Of a stretch of DNA of 64,000 nt, positions 36,715 through 46,065 are shown one piece after another (within the stretch, counting starts at the first letter, position 1; each line of letters begins with the position of its first letter). The translations under genes were made by a program, and so were the position numbers. The stretch spans positions 186,001 to 250,000 of the forward strand of contig JBBCIS010000001.1 in NCBI GenBank assembly GCA_037189845.1. Reading direction: 5' to 3'. The DNA comes from JAMLHH01 sp037189845 (GTDB lineage: Bacteria > Bacteroidota > Bacteroidia > Chitinophagales > JADIYW01). Under the pieces are notes generated by a model that was given only the letters and a program-made list of their open reading frames with translations, ran no database searches and was not told the origin of the DNA.

Positions 36715-39700
36715 TTGCGCTCAACTTTTTTCCTGTTGCCGGTCTTGTTCATGATGAACATTTCCATGTGCTTTTCTCAGATTGTAGTCAATGCTACACA
36801 TACAACTCCCAGCACTTGCCCCAATAATGGAAGTATATTGGTAGTCGCAACTTCTGCGAATCCGCCGCTGTATTACAGTATCATTTCCGGCCCGGTGACA
36901 GCACCAGCTCAGACTACTCCTTTTTTCAATTCTTTATTTCCCGGTGATTATGTAGTGAAAATATCTGATGCCGCACAAAATGAAATCACTGTCAATGCTA
37001 CTATTGCAGGAAATTACATGAATCCGATGCTGGATGTGAGCGGAGTTAAACCATATTGTCGAGGTGAAAGTTCGGGACTTATCACTGCTGAGGTACGTAG
37101 TGGAACGGGTTTGGTGCCATATACGTGGGAGTTGGTAAATTATACAGGGACTTTTACAGATATAGAGACAGAACATACTTTTGAAAATATACCTGCAGGA
37201 AATTATACCGTGAGAGTGACAGATGGCTGTGGTAGCTTTTCTTCGTCAGCATACACGGTACAGGAACCTGTGACTGCATTCAAATTTCAGAGTCACATGG
37301 TCGGGGAACCTGGTTATATCAGAGCAGATAAAATGGGCTGTGATTCTATGATGGTTTCTTTTACGCTGGATATTGCTGAGTCCAGAATGCCATTAACTTT
37401 CAAGTACGAGACTTCTGACGGAATATATATACCACAAAGCGGAACAGAGATAGATACCAGCATGCTTCATGTCAATGGATGGGTATTTGTAAGACAGATT
37501 GTCCCGGGATTGGATTATGATGAGAATGTGAAAGTGACGATTTATAATGCCTGCGGAGATAGTGCAGTATCAGTCAACAGACATACTTATCCTTTTATTT
37601 TTTATCCGAAGTATGCTTACAAAGAATGTGGGAAAGAGGCTACTGTGACGTTTGGGAATACTGAGTTTAATGAATATCACACAGGCTTGAAAACGCCTTT
37701 AAGATACACCTATACGAATCTGACTACGGGAGAAATTATATTATCTGAAATCGCATGGAATAATTACGGAGGACCATTGGATTTAGGGAAATTTATACCG
37801 GTAGGCGGTAATTATCACTTTCAGGTAGAAGATGGTTGCGGAGATAAGTTTGCTACGAATTTTACTATACCACAGTTAGCACCGCCCATCATTCTTTATC
37901 AGGGTGTACATTCCGGAGCTTGTATCGACTCAGTGTTGGGTACTTATAGAATCATAACCCTGGGATTTGAAAGTAATGCTAAATTAATTGTATTATCAGG
38001 GCCGTCTGTTTTGGGGAGTACCAAAGAACGCTATCAATACAGAGATACCTACACTTACCCGGATACTATACCCATGATATGGGGAGAAACATTTATGTTG
38101 AATAATCTCGCAGCGGGTGTTTACAAATATAAAATCATTGATTCCTGTGGAAATGAACTTCAGGATTCAATTACAATAAATGAAAGCGAAATCACCAGTC
38201 TGAAAGCTGAAAATTCCGTGGAAAGAGGATGCGTAGGCAAAAATAAAATCTATTATTCTATGGTCATGGGTGGAGATGTCATCATTCGTGATATTGCAAA
38301 AAATGTAGAGCTGAAAAAAACAGAGTTTCCGGTATACACACACAATTACATGGCGGAACAGAATAATAAGGATTCTCTGATAAATCTTTCTGATGGGTCA
38401 TACGAAATCACTTATCTTTTCAAGCAAGGTATCGGTGCGCTCGAAGCCGGACATGCTGTCAATGATTCCGATATTGCCTGTTGGGAGATTATAGATACCG
38501 TTCATATTGCTCCGTATCAGAATCCAGAAATTTCTGTAGGCAATGCAGTGATTTGTCAGGATAATATTCAATTGGTACTCATTCCAGATTTAAGGAAAGG
38601 AGTAGCTCCGTACACTTATGAAATTATTTCAGGGCCACAAATCTTTCCCCGTCAAAATTCTCCAATTTTCAATATTCAATCTCCTGGAAATTATATCGCA
38701 CGGATTATAGATGAATGTGGAAATGCTACTGTCAAGCAGATTACTGCGGATACATTGGCTTTTCTACCCGTAGAATCCGGAACTTCCTGTGATAGTAAAA
38801 TCATTATATTGCCATCATCTCCCTATTTTACACATGAATGGACAGCTCCGAATGGGAGTAAGTTCACAGGAGATACATTGAAGCTGGAAAATATTACAAG
38901 TGCGGATACCGGACTATACAAGATTGCCAGAATTACGAATATCAATGGTTGTACAGATACTGCTTATGCGTCGTATCGGGTCAATCTATCTCAGACATTT
39001 AAAATAGATACCAGCATTTGCGCAGGTGAACAGTTGATCATCAGTCAAAAAACATATTCTATAGCCGGTATTTATCAGGATACATTGACTACCCAAAGCG
39101 GATGCGATAGTATTCTAGTGATAAATCTGACAGTACATCCTTTCCCTGTAGTGGATTTGGGCGAAGATAAAATGCTGTGTACAGGTTCTGAATTCATACT
39201 GGATGCAGGAAATCCGGGTTCAGAATATCTCTGGAGTAATCAATCTACTACTCAGCAAATTTCCGTGAGTCAGGCTGGTCAATATTCTGTCAGAGTCACA
39301 CAAAACAATTGTTCATCTGCTGATACCATTCTTATTACCCTGTATCCTGAATATGAATTGAACTTAGGCAATGATACTTTGCTTTGTAATAATGATACCT
39401 TATTGCTGAATGTGAGTCAAATGCCGGGCAGCTATCTCTGGCAGGATGGTTCCACATTGCCGACTTTTGTTGTCAAAACTCCCGGAACATATCAGGTGTT
39501 TATAAAGACAGATTGCGGTGAGCTGGAAGATATGATCCAGGTGGACTTTGAGGAATGTAATTGTGATCTGAATCTTCCAACTGCATTTTCTCCGAACATG
39601 GATGGTAAAAATGACCTGTTTGGGGTTTCAAATGTTTGCCCGGAGATCAATAATTTTAAATTGATGGTCTTCAACAGGTGGGGAGAGAAAGTTTTTGAAT

Positions 39701-39837
39701 CCACAGATCATCGTAACTATTGGGACGGAACATACAAAGGAAGCTTGCAGGAGATAGGAGTATATGCCTGGGTACTGACCTATGAAAATAAAGGTCAGGG
39801 CATTTCCAGAAAAGGAGCGGTGACTTTTGTCAGGTAA
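36715..39837 (+). CDS. Large secreted protein with T9SS type-B (gliding-associated) C-terminal domain
   Basis: This 1040-residue protein starts with TTG, giving a good signal peptide (STFFLLPVLFMMNISMCFSQ). If TTG is not used, the ATG at 36751 would still leave part of it. The body has several SprB-like/Ig-like modules, each with patterns such as GNYTVRVTDGCG and AGVYKYKIIDSCG. The end is the gliding-motility-associated domain (LNLPTAFSPNMDGKNDLF, LMVFNRWGEKVFES, WDGTYKGSLQEIGVYAWVL), the T9SS type-B signal. It is likely a surface adhesin or matrix protein secreted by the type IX system. Confidence 0.85.
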   Translation: MRSTFFLLPVLFMMNISMCFSQIVVNATHTTPSTCPNNGSILVVATSANPPLYYSIISGPVTAPAQTTPFFNSLFPGDYVVKISDAAQNEITVNATIAGNYMNPMLDVSGVKPYCRGESSGLITAEVRSGTGLVPYTWELVNYTGTFTDIETEHTFENIPAGNYTVRVTDGCGSFSSSAYTVQEPVTAFKFQSHMVGEPGYIRADKMGCDSMMVSFTLDIAESRMPLTFKYETSDGIYIPQSGTEIDTSMLHVNGWVFVRQIVPGLDYDENVKVTIYNACGDSAVSVNRHTYPFIFYPKYAYKECGKEATVTFGNTEFNEYHTGLKTPLRYTYTNLTTGEIILSEIAWNNYGGPLDLGKFIPVGGNYHFQVEDGCGDKFATNFTIPQLAPPIILYQGVHSGACIDSVLGTYRIITLGFESNAKLIVLSGPSVLGSTKERYQYRDTYTYPDTIPMIWGETFMLNNLAAGVYKYKIIDSCGNELQDSITINESEITSLKAENSVERGCVGKNKIYYSMVMGGDVIIRDIAKNVELKKTEFPVYTHNYMAEQNNKDSLINLSDGSYEITYLFKQGIGALEAGHAVNDSDIACWEIIDTVHIAPYQNPEISVGNAVICQDNIQLVLIPDLRKGVAPYTYEIISGPQIFPRQNSPIFNIQSPGNYIARIIDECGNATVKQITADTLAFLPVESGTSCDSKIIILPSSPYFTHEWTAPNGSKFTGDTLKLENITSADTGLYKIARITNINGCTDTAYASYRVNLSQTFKIDTSICAGEQLIISQKTYSIAGIYQDTLTTQSGCDSILVINLTVHPFPVVDLGEDKMLCTGSEFILDAGNPGSEYLWSNQSTTQQISVSQAGQYSVRVTQNNCSSADTILITLYPEYELNLGNDTLLCNNDTLLLNVSQMPGSYLWQDGSTLPTFVVKTPGTYQVFIKTDCGELEDMIQVDFEECNCDLNLPTAFSPNMDGKNDLFGVSNVCPEINNFKLMVFNRWGEKVFESTDHRNYWDGTYKGSLQEIGVYAWVLTYENKGQGISRKGAVTFVR

Positions 39838-39915
39838 TTCATTGAGGAAATTAATTTTTCCTTTTAATCAAAATCACTCGTTCTGTGTTATCTTAACAGA
39901 TATAGAAATACAGAC

Positions 39916-41097
39916 ATGGGAGGGAAGGTCGATTTTAATAATACAGAATTAGCTTTTGCTTATAAAAACAGCTGGATACTGACCAGAGATTACACCATTT
40001 TTGGTTTGATGAGATTCAATGCACTGGTCAATGCCGGAATAGCTGTTGCAGATGCAATGGTGAAAAGCGGGTTAAGCTTTCCTGTGGTTTTAGGAATAAA
40101 ACCTACCGTTTTCCCGTTGTTTTGTGGAGGTAGCTCACTGGGGAGATCTATTCCCAAAATCAATCAGCTGTACAAATACGGAATAGATTCCATTCTGGAT
40201 TACGGAGTGGAAGGGAAGGAGAGCGATGAAGACTACGAACGTACAGCCAAAGCTATCAAAGAAGCCATCATTTTTGCTACGAAACATGATGGTGTCAGAA
40301 TCGTTTGTTCCAAATTTACCTCACTGATTCCCTTCAAAATTCTGGAGAAATTACATGCGAGGGAATCTTTGACAGAATACGAATCTGCCAGATTTAAAGC
40401 CTGTAAGCAAAGAATAGATGAAATCGCCGAACTGGCATTTCAGCATAAGATCGCGTTGTTTGTAGACGCGGAAGAATCCTGGATCCAGCAACCACTGGAC
40501 GATATAACACTGGAGATGATGCGTAAGTACAACAAAGAACAGCCAATTATCTATAACACCATACAGTTGTATCTGCAACCAAGACTGGCAGATTTTCAGA
40601 AGATGGTAGAAACAGCAAAGGCTGAAGGCTTCATCTATGCAGCGAAGCTCGTACGTGGAGCGTACATGGAGAAAGAAGAAGACTTTGCTCAAAAGCACGG
40701 ATTGAAAAATCCGGTACAGACATCCAAAGAAAATACTGACAGAGATTATGATGCCGCAGTAGCTTTTGCCCTTCATAATATTGAGCACACTTCCGTCTGT
40801 GTGGCAACCCACAATGAAGAAAGCACAATGAAAGCCGTAAAGCTGGCAGAGCAGTTAAATATCCCGGCTAACCACCCGCATCTGAATTTTGCGCAATTAT
40901 TGGGTATGAGCGACCACATCAGCTTCAATCTGGCAAAAGCAGGCTACAAAGTTTCCAAGTACATGCCCTATGGTCCGGTGAAAGAAGTATTACCTTATCT
41001 AATCCGTCGTGCCCAGGAAAATTCCAGCGTCTCCGGTCAGATGGGCAGAGAATTGCAATTGCACCACAGAGAAATGAAGCGTAGAAGATTGTTGTAG
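39916..41097 (+). CDS. Proline dehydrogenase
   Basis: The 393-residue protein is a monofunctional PRODH with the TIM-barrel motifs: LFVDAEESWIQ, NTIQLYLQPRL, KLVRGAYMEKE, ATHNEESTM and the closing YMPYGPVKEVLPYLIRRAQENSS, which holds the proline-binding arginines. It oxidises proline to pyrroline-5-carboxylate with FAD and passes electrons to the quinone pool. No P5C dehydrogenase gene is adjacent. It has the usual length for the Bacteroidota form. Confidence 0.93.
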   Translation: MGGKVDFNNTELAFAYKNSWILTRDYTIFGLMRFNALVNAGIAVADAMVKSGLSFPVVLGIKPTVFPLFCGGSSLGRSIPKINQLYKYGIDSILDYGVEGKESDEDYERTAKAIKEAIIFATKHDGVRIVCSKFTSLIPFKILEKLHARESLTEYESARFKACKQRIDEIAELAFQHKIALFVDAEESWIQQPLDDITLEMMRKYNKEQPIIYNTIQLYLQPRLADFQKMVETAKAEGFIYAAKLVRGAYMEKEEDFAQKHGLKNPVQTSKENTDRDYDAAVAFALHNIEHTSVCVATHNEESTMKAVKLAEQLNIPANHPHLNFAQLLGMSDHISFNLAKAGYKVSKYMPYGPVKEVLPYLIRRAQENSSVSGQMGRELQLHHREMKRRRLL

Positions 41098-41153
41098 AAA
41101 AAACTGTACTAGTTGCGTGGGCTGAGGACTTGTAGTGGACCTGCAAAACTATC

Positions 41154-41180
41154 TCGAAGTCCTCGAAACCATCGAAACTT
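41154..41180. repeat. 9-nt tandem repeat and hairpin after proline dehydrogenase
   Basis: Three units read TCGAAGTCC, TCGAAACCA, TCGAAACTT. A hairpin follows at about 41188-41214 (TATCCTTTT paired with AAAAAGGATA), which may end transcription. The rest of the 279-nt space to the next gene shows nothing more. Confidence 0.5.
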
Positions 41181-41376
41181 TTTTGCTATCCTTTTCTCTA
41201 AAAAAAGGATAAATAAATTCATTGATATCAATCTATTTAATCATTCATTATGAGGCAGCTTATAGTCTATGTTAGTAGATTCCTTTTTCGTTCAAAACTT
41301 TTAAGTCCGATAAATTCGGGAATGAATATTTTCGCAAATACTAACTACTTGTTAACTGGTTATTAATTACTATTTC

Positions 41377-41841
41377 ATGAAAGACCCGAAATCACTCAGC
41401 TCAGTCGCAGAATTTCACAAAACATTCCGGCACCCGATTCTGGATAACCCACAAATACCTTCAGAAGCACGTTGCAAGCTCAGAGTTTCTTTGATTGCCG
41501 AAGAACTGAAAGAATTGGAAGAGGCTATCCAAAACAAGGATTTGGTAGAAATAGCAGATGCATTATGCGATATTCAGTATGTACTTTCCGGAGCGATTCT
41601 GGAGTTTGGCCTGAAAGATAAATTTTCAGATTTGTTTGATGAGGTACAACGGTCAAATATGAGCAAAGCCTGTAAAACAATTGAAGAAGCAGAGACAACT
41701 ATGAAACATTATTTTGACAAAGACGGAACAGAAAGCTATTACAAAGAAGTGGACGGATTATATCTGGTGTACAGAAAATCTGATGACAAAACCTTGAAAT
41801 CTGTGGCGTACTCTCCCGCTGATTTGAAAAGTATGTTGTAG
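41377..41841 (+). CDS. MazG-like/PRA-PH-type nucleoside triphosphate pyrophosphohydrolase
   Basis: The 154-residue all-alpha protein has the conserved acidic motif of the MazG/PRA-PH superfamily: EELKELEEAIQNKDLVEIADALCDIQYV, where two ExxE/ExxD pairs bind Mg2+. The C-terminal part (GTESYYKEVDGLYLVYRKSD) matches the HAD-independent COG4696 type. It probably hydrolyses a nucleotide or phosphoribosyl triphosphate to the monophosphate; substrate unknown. Monocistronic. Confidence 0.85.
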   Translation: MKDPKSLSSVAEFHKTFRHPILDNPQIPSEARCKLRVSLIAEELKELEEAIQNKDLVEIADALCDIQYVLSGAILEFGLKDKFSDLFDEVQRSNMSKACKTIEEAETTMKHYFDKDGTESYYKEVDGLYLVYRKSDDKTLKSVAYSPADLKSML

Positions 41842-42053
41842 CAGATGTCAAATACTATTTCAATTCGAGAAAATTCGTGAAATGTATATCTGAATTTCTC
41901 TCTCAGAGCCACAAAGAGACGAAGAAGAGATTAGCGGCTTGGCGACTTTGCGTGCAAAAAAATGATTCGCAACACCAAGTTCTCAATTCGTGAACATTCG
42001 TGTTTATTTGTGTCAGTCCTATCTATTTATTACCAATGACTGTCATCCAACTA
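41842..42053. repeat. Intergenic region with degenerate decamer repeats
   Basis: Tandem 10-nt units ATTCGAGAAA, ATTCGTGAAA lie at 41863-41882 and ATTCGTGAAC, ATTCGTGTTT, ATTTGTGTCA at 41986-42015. Between them a region reads like the common noncoding GCGACTTTGCGTGCAAAA-type spacer. No gene seen. Confidence 0.5.
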
Positions 42054-42087
42054 AAAAGCGGGAACATTATCGATGTTCCCGCTTTTA
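42054..42087. terminator. Bidirectional terminator near dapA
   Basis: AAAAGCGGGAACAT and ATGTTCCCGCTTTT form perfect 14-bp arms around a 5-nt loop, with A's on one side and T's on the other. It would end both the rightward hydrolase transcript and the leftward dapA transcript. Confidence 0.9.
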
Positions 42088-42138
42088 TATTCTAAATGTA
42101 TTTAGTCTTGATTCCAGGCTCTTGGTTCCTGCATCTAA

Positions 42139-43062
42139 CTAAGCAATCACCTTTTCACCTACCAGCGCTTTCAGTTCCTTACCCAAACCCACCAGTTTCT
42201 GACCAATACGTTTGCGCAAATCATAATTCACAGGTACTAACGGCAATCTCAATTCATCCTGACAAACACCGATATATTCCAAGGCACATTTGACACCTGC
42301 AGGATTGCCTTGTTCAAACATCATAGAGATCAGCTCATCCAGCTCGAATAAGATCTTTCTTGAACCTTCAAAATCACCATCCAGAGCTTTGTGAACCATT
42401 GTACTGAACAATTTCGGAGTAGCATTCGCTATAACAGAAATCACCCCGTCAAAACCCAAAGTAATCTGAGGAACAATTAAATCATCATTACCGGACAAAA
42501 GATAAAAATTGTCAGGCTTGTTTCTTGCCAGATCCAGTATTTGTCCCCAATCAGTGCTGGCTTCTTTGATACCGATGATATTGTCAAACTCATTAGCGAG
42601 CTGCAAAGTAGTAGTAGTACGGATATTGCTCGCAGTACGCCCCGGTACATTGTACAGGATGACGGGCAACGGAGTGCTCAGAGCAATAGCCTTGAAATGC
42701 TCGTAGATGCCTTCCTGAGTCGGCTTGTTGTAAGCAGGCGATACGGAAAGAATAGCATCAACACCTGTCAGGTCATAAGTTTGCAGATCATTGACCACCT
42801 CCGCAGTATTATTTCCGCCAAATCCGGCGATGACAGGCACGCGACCACTGGTTACCTCTACCGTCTTGTGGATGAGCTTTTGCTTTTCCTCTCTAGTCAG
42901 CGTTACAGTTTCACCCGTAGTACCTAAAACCACGATATTATCTACACCATTTTCAATGACATAGTTGATGACTTTCTCAAATTCGTCATAATTGACCTCT
43001 TTCTGAGCATTAAATGGCGTCACCAGCGCCACACCTACACCTCTTAAATCAGGAGTGTTCAT
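42139..43062 (-). CDS. dapA: 4-Hydroxy-tetrahydrodipicolinate synthase
   Basis: Using the ATG at 43060-43062 gives 307 residues, the usual size, starting MNTPDLRGVGVALVTPF; the longer frame from 43092 would read into the upstream gene. The active-site residues are visible: Schiff-base Lys166 (GIKEASTD), Tyr137 (LYNVPGRTAS) and the TTGE motif LGTTGET near residue 47. It condenses pyruvate with aspartate semialdehyde in lysine and diaminopimelate synthesis. The start lies 4 nt after the stop of the DUF6913 gene, so the two are coupled. Confidence 0.95.
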   Translation of the reverse strand: MNTPDLRGVGVALVTPFNAQKEVNYDEFEKVINYVIENGVDNIVVLGTTGETVTLTREEKQKLIHKTVEVTSGRVPVIAGFGGNNTAEVVNDLQTYDLTGVDAILSVSPAYNKPTQEGIYEHFKAIALSTPLPVILYNVPGRTASNIRTTTTLQLANEFDNIIGIKEASTDWGQILDLARNKPDNFYLLSGNDDLIVPQITLGFDGVISVIANATPKLFSTMVHKALDGDFEGSRKILFELDELISMMFEQGNPAGVKCALEYIGVCQDELRLPLVPVNYDLRKRIGQKLVGLGKELKALVGEKVIA

Positions 43063-43066
43063 ATAT

Positions 43067-43588
43067 CTACGATAAATATTTGTCAATATCATTAATCAGG
43101 CCGTTGATATCATTCCTTTGTTCTGCCAACAGGATACAGTCATAAGGTTCCAGAATATTTTTTTCATTGAACCCTATCCTGCAGCCGGCTCTCGACAAAG
43201 CAGAAATATATTCGAACGGCATCAGTTCTTTCGGAGCAAAATTGATTAGAATATCAAAAGGATATTTGATAAAATAGCCAATTGTGCCACCTTTAGGCTT
43301 TCCAAACCAAGTCACATCCTTGTGAGAGATGTACGGAAAAAGATAATTAATCTGATGATTTCTTTTATTCAGAAAACCAAGTAATTGTACATCTTTTCCT
43401 TCGTTTTTGAGCTTCTCCGCATATGCCTGTACAGCATCCCTTTCGCCTGCATTGTCTGCCTGAAAGAGAATACCTATCTTTCCGGCTACACGCATAGACA
43501 TAGGTCTGTGAGTAACGTCCCGATTCAATTTTTTATTGACAAAACGCTTGAATACAGCATGACGGATGGTCTCAATAAAACCTGACAT
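43067..43588 (-). CDS. DUF6913 family protein
   Basis: The 173-residue protein matches a Bacteroidota family of unknown function (DUF6913). It has an Arg-rich N-terminus, then IGILFQADNAGERDAVQAYA with a glycosyltransferase-9-like look, FGKPKGGTIGYFIKYPFDILINF and SRAGCRIGFNEK. It lies immediately before dapA, with which it is cotranscribed. A -7 element TAACTTTG on the minus strand (43601-43608) precedes its ATG by 12 nt. A role in cell-wall precursor supply is only a guess from the dapA linkage. Confidence 0.75.
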   Translation of the reverse strand: MSGFIETIRHAVFKRFVNKKLNRDVTHRPMSMRVAGKIGILFQADNAGERDAVQAYAEKLKNEGKDVQLLGFLNKRNHQINYLFPYISHKDVTWFGKPKGGTIGYFIKYPFDILINFAPKELMPFEYISALSRAGCRIGFNEKNILEPYDCILLAEQRNDINGLINDIDKYLS

Positions 43589-43600
43589 AAAAAACCCTTA

Positions 43601-43608
43601 CAAAGTTA
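43601..43608 (-). promoter_or_regulatory. -7 element of DUF6913-dapA operon
   Basis: On the minus strand the bases read TAACTTTG, an exact match to TAnnTTTG, 12 nt before the ATG of the DUF6913 gene. Confidence 0.55.
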
Positions 43609-44261
43609 ACATTATTACGATAATCCAAACCATACTTACTGTTCTTTCAGAATATTTGAATGTTAATTCACATTTATTGCCAATTTCTCATCACAATTTT
43701 TCATTGAGGGACTGATCCACTGGAATATTTGTATTTAGTACAAACGATCAATGATTTGAAAGAATACACCTTGAAACAGGATCATTAATCAGTTTCGGAG
43801 CGAAGCCTGAATTTTAAACATCTCGATAACAATAAATTCAGGTCAGAATAATCAAAAGGATCATAGTTCAGACAATGTGAAGATGTCATTACTTTCAAAC
43901 TTTTCTGCATACTTTCAGAATTTTATCCTTCCGGAAATCTGAACAACGGCATGAAGGCAATGGAGTTCTTTTACTGTGCAACTATTTACCCATTTAGTGG
44001 TCATCTGTGGTCATGAATTGCTCATAAATATGTTTTACCTGAATACAGTATAATTTTTTCAGGTAAAAATTTTTTCTTCAAAATTTACTAAGACCCCTGT
44101 AATTATTGAAGCTCTATCAATGTTTCTGGCTGAAACAAATTCAATTTTCTTTTTTTGGTGTTGCCATGGTATAAATATAGTATCTGTCTTAGCCGATGAT
44201 GCTTTTGAGCATAATCGAAAGCGATATCAACAGTTTTTTAAATTTTTTTAAATATATACTT
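43609..44261. other. Long intergenic region without a clear gene
   Basis: About 650 nt with stops in all frames. Two decamers GTGGTCATCT, GTGGTCATGA form a short tandem repeat at 43997-44016. The remainder shows no tRNA-like fold, no long inverted repeat and no similarity to other parts of the window that I can see. It presumably holds the promoter of the DUF4142 gene. Confidence 0.4.
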
Positions 44262-44810
44262 ATGAAAAAAGTGATTTTAGCTGCAGTTGTTATGATATGT
44301 TGTTGCAGCGTACTTTGGGCCCAGAGCAGAAATGACCAGATGAAGAAGAACCCGAACAATGCAGATGTTCAGAAAGACAATGATTTTGCACAGAAAGCAT
44401 TACAGGCAGGTCAGTCAGAGGTCAATATGGGGCAGCTGGCTCAATCGCGTGGATCTTCTCAGGAAGTCAGAGACTTCGGGATGATGATGGTAAATGATCA
44501 TAAAAAAGCAAATGACCAACTCAGAGAGCTGACTCAACAAAGAGGATATAGCAACCTTTCCCTGAAAGTGACCGATATGGCTCAAAAAGATTATGACCAG
44601 CTTATGAAAGCAAGCGGAACTGAATTTGATAAAGCTTTTGCCAATCAGATGGTAAAAGACCATGAGCAGGTTGTGGATCTTTTCAGAAAACAGGCTGAAA
44701 ACGGAAAAGATGAAGAGCTGAAAAATTGGGCTGCACAAACACTTCCTACCTTGGAAAAACACTTAGGGCATGCTAAAAGGCTGCAGGAATCAGTAAAAAA
44801 ACATAGATAA
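44262..44810 (+). CDS. DUF4142 secreted protein
   Basis: The ATG at 44262 gives 182 residues with a signal peptide (VILAAVVMICCCSVLWAQ); the open frame from 44196 would add a spurious N-terminus. The mature protein is an all-alpha ferritin-like bundle of the DUF4142 family, with GQSEVNMGQLAQSRGSSQEVRDFGMMMVNDHKKAN and MVKDHEQVVDLFRKQ typical. These periplasmic proteins are stress-linked in many bacteria. It heads a same-strand group with an FMN-binding protein and a PfpI-like protein, both stress proteins. Confidence 0.88.
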   Translation: MKKVILAAVVMICCCSVLWAQSRNDQMKKNPNNADVQKDNDFAQKALQAGQSEVNMGQLAQSRGSSQEVRDFGMMMVNDHKKANDQLRELTQQRGYSNLSLKVTDMAQKDYDQLMKASGTEFDKAFANQMVKDHEQVVDLFRKQAENGKDEELKNWAAQTLPTLEKHLGHAKRLQESVKKHR

Positions 44811-44840
44811 AAGCTGTGAAAATCATTTTTTTAAATCAAT

Positions 44841-45350
44841 ATGATGAACAAAGAAAATTATCACAACCAGGATGCAATAGATAAATTGAAAGAGCTGGTA
44901 GATTCGATCGATATGGGAATGTTATGTACACATCCGGATGATACCAGGCATGTGCATGCAATCCCGATGAGTACTCAGGAAGTAGATGATAAAGGAAATA
45001 TCTGGTTTTTATTTTCTTCGGAAAGTGAAACCTATCGAAACCTGCAGAGAGACAAAACCATTTGTCTTTTATATGCTAATCCCGGCAGCTATCAATTTTT
45101 AAGTATTCACGGTAATACAGAAGTTTCAAAAGATCAGGAACGGATAGATAAATATTGGAGCAATATGATGAAAACCTGGTTTGAGGGAGGAAAAGAAGAT
45201 TCGAATCTTCTGGTGCTGAAAGTTATTCCGGCCGAAGCTCACTATTGGGACACAAAATCCAACAAGCTGGTAACAGTCGTAAAAACTGCAATCAACAGTA
45301 TTGCCGATGAGCCAATGGAAATAGGCCGTTGCGGAGATTTGAAAATATAG
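44841..45350 (+). CDS. Pyridoxamine 5'-phosphate oxidase-like (general stress) FMN-binding protein
   Basis: The 169-residue protein has the split-barrel pattern of the general stress protein 26 type: GMLCTHPDDTRHVHAIPMSTQEVDDKGNIWFLFSSESETYRNL then ICLLYANPGSYQFLSIHGNTEVS. Such proteins bind FMN, and their in vivo reaction is often unknown. It lies 30 nt after the DUF4142 gene and 25 nt before the PfpI gene, so it is likely in one operon. Confidence 0.85.
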   Translation: MMNKENYHNQDAIDKLKELVDSIDMGMLCTHPDDTRHVHAIPMSTQEVDDKGNIWFLFSSESETYRNLQRDKTICLLYANPGSYQFLSIHGNTEVSKDQERIDKYWSNMMKTWFEGGKEDSNLLVLKVIPAEAHYWDTKSNKLVTVVKTAINSIADEPMEIGRCGDLKI

Positions 45351-45375
45351 TTCTTAATCTCGAAAAAATAAAACT

Positions 45376-45912
45376 ATGTCTAAAACTATTGCTATACTGG
45401 CTACTAACGGATTCGAGGAGAGTGAGCTGAAATCTCCCAAAGAGCATTTGGAGCAGGAAGGATGGACTGTTCACATTATAAGCCCGGAAGGAGGAACGAT
45501 CAGATCCTGGGCTGAAAAAGACTGGGGCAGGGATTATCCCGTAGATAAGGAATTGTCAGCAGCTGTAGCTTCGGATTATGATGCATTGGTACTGCCCGGT
45601 GGAGTATTGAATCCTGATAAGCTGAGAGTCGACGAAAATGCGCTGAATTTTGTACGGGATTTTTTCGAACAGAGTAAACCTGTTGCTGCTATTTGTCATG
45701 GTCCGCAGATTCTTATTAACGCAGAAGTGGTTCGCAACAGAAAAATGACCTCTGTATCCAATATCAGTAAAGATCTCGAGAATGCCGGCGCATTGTGGAC
45801 GGATGAAGCAGTTGTAGCTGATTCGGGCCTGGTGACCAGCAGAACACCGGAAGACCTGCCTGAATTCAATGCTAAAATGATAGAAGAAATAAAAGGATAT
45901 TCGCATAGTTAA
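45376..45912 (+). CDS. PfpI/DJ-1 family protein (YhbO-like)
   Basis: The 178-residue class I glutamine amidotransferase-like protein has the nucleophile elbow AAICHGPQILI with Cys107 and adjacent His108, plus Glu14/Glu15 (GFEESEL) near the pocket and LVLPGGVLNPDKLR. Members include YhbO, YajL and archaeal PfpI. Protein deglycase, chaperone and protease activities have been proposed. Grouping with other stress genes agrees with a role in carbonyl or oxidative stress. Confidence 0.9.
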   Translation: MSKTIAILATNGFEESELKSPKEHLEQEGWTVHIISPEGGTIRSWAEKDWGRDYPVDKELSAAVASDYDALVLPGGVLNPDKLRVDENALNFVRDFFEQSKPVAAICHGPQILINAEVVRNRKMTSVSNISKDLENAGALWTDEAVVADSGLVTSRTPEDLPEFNAKMIEEIKGYSHS

Positions 45913-46053
45913 AGGCTCGAACGCACATTTTACAAAAACCGTTGTGAGTTATTCTGCTTCATGAGGAAATTGAAGCTGGACATCTGGAAATTATTTCTAT
46001 ATAAACACTCTGAGAATACATCCTGTTTATCAGGAAATGACGACAAAATATTC

Positions 46054-46061
46054 TAATTTTG
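46054..46061 (+). promoter_or_regulatory. -7 element of sulfotransferase gene
   Basis: TAATTTTG lies 4 nt before the ATG at 46066, so the transcript should be leaderless. A 15-bp inverted repeat TCCTGTTTATCAGGA at 46021-46035 covers the expected -33 region and could bind a regulator. Confidence 0.5.
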
Positions 46062-46065
46062 CGCC

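Noticed and set aside
36662..36751. Separate 30-codon gene after the TTACTTTG element
   Set aside because: It is short, overlaps the signal-peptide region of the main gene and has no recognisable features; kept only as a start-site ambiguity.
43589..44261. tRNA or structured RNA gene in the long intergenic region
   Set aside because: No cloverleaf-like pairing, T-loop motif or strong hairpin could be found by eye.
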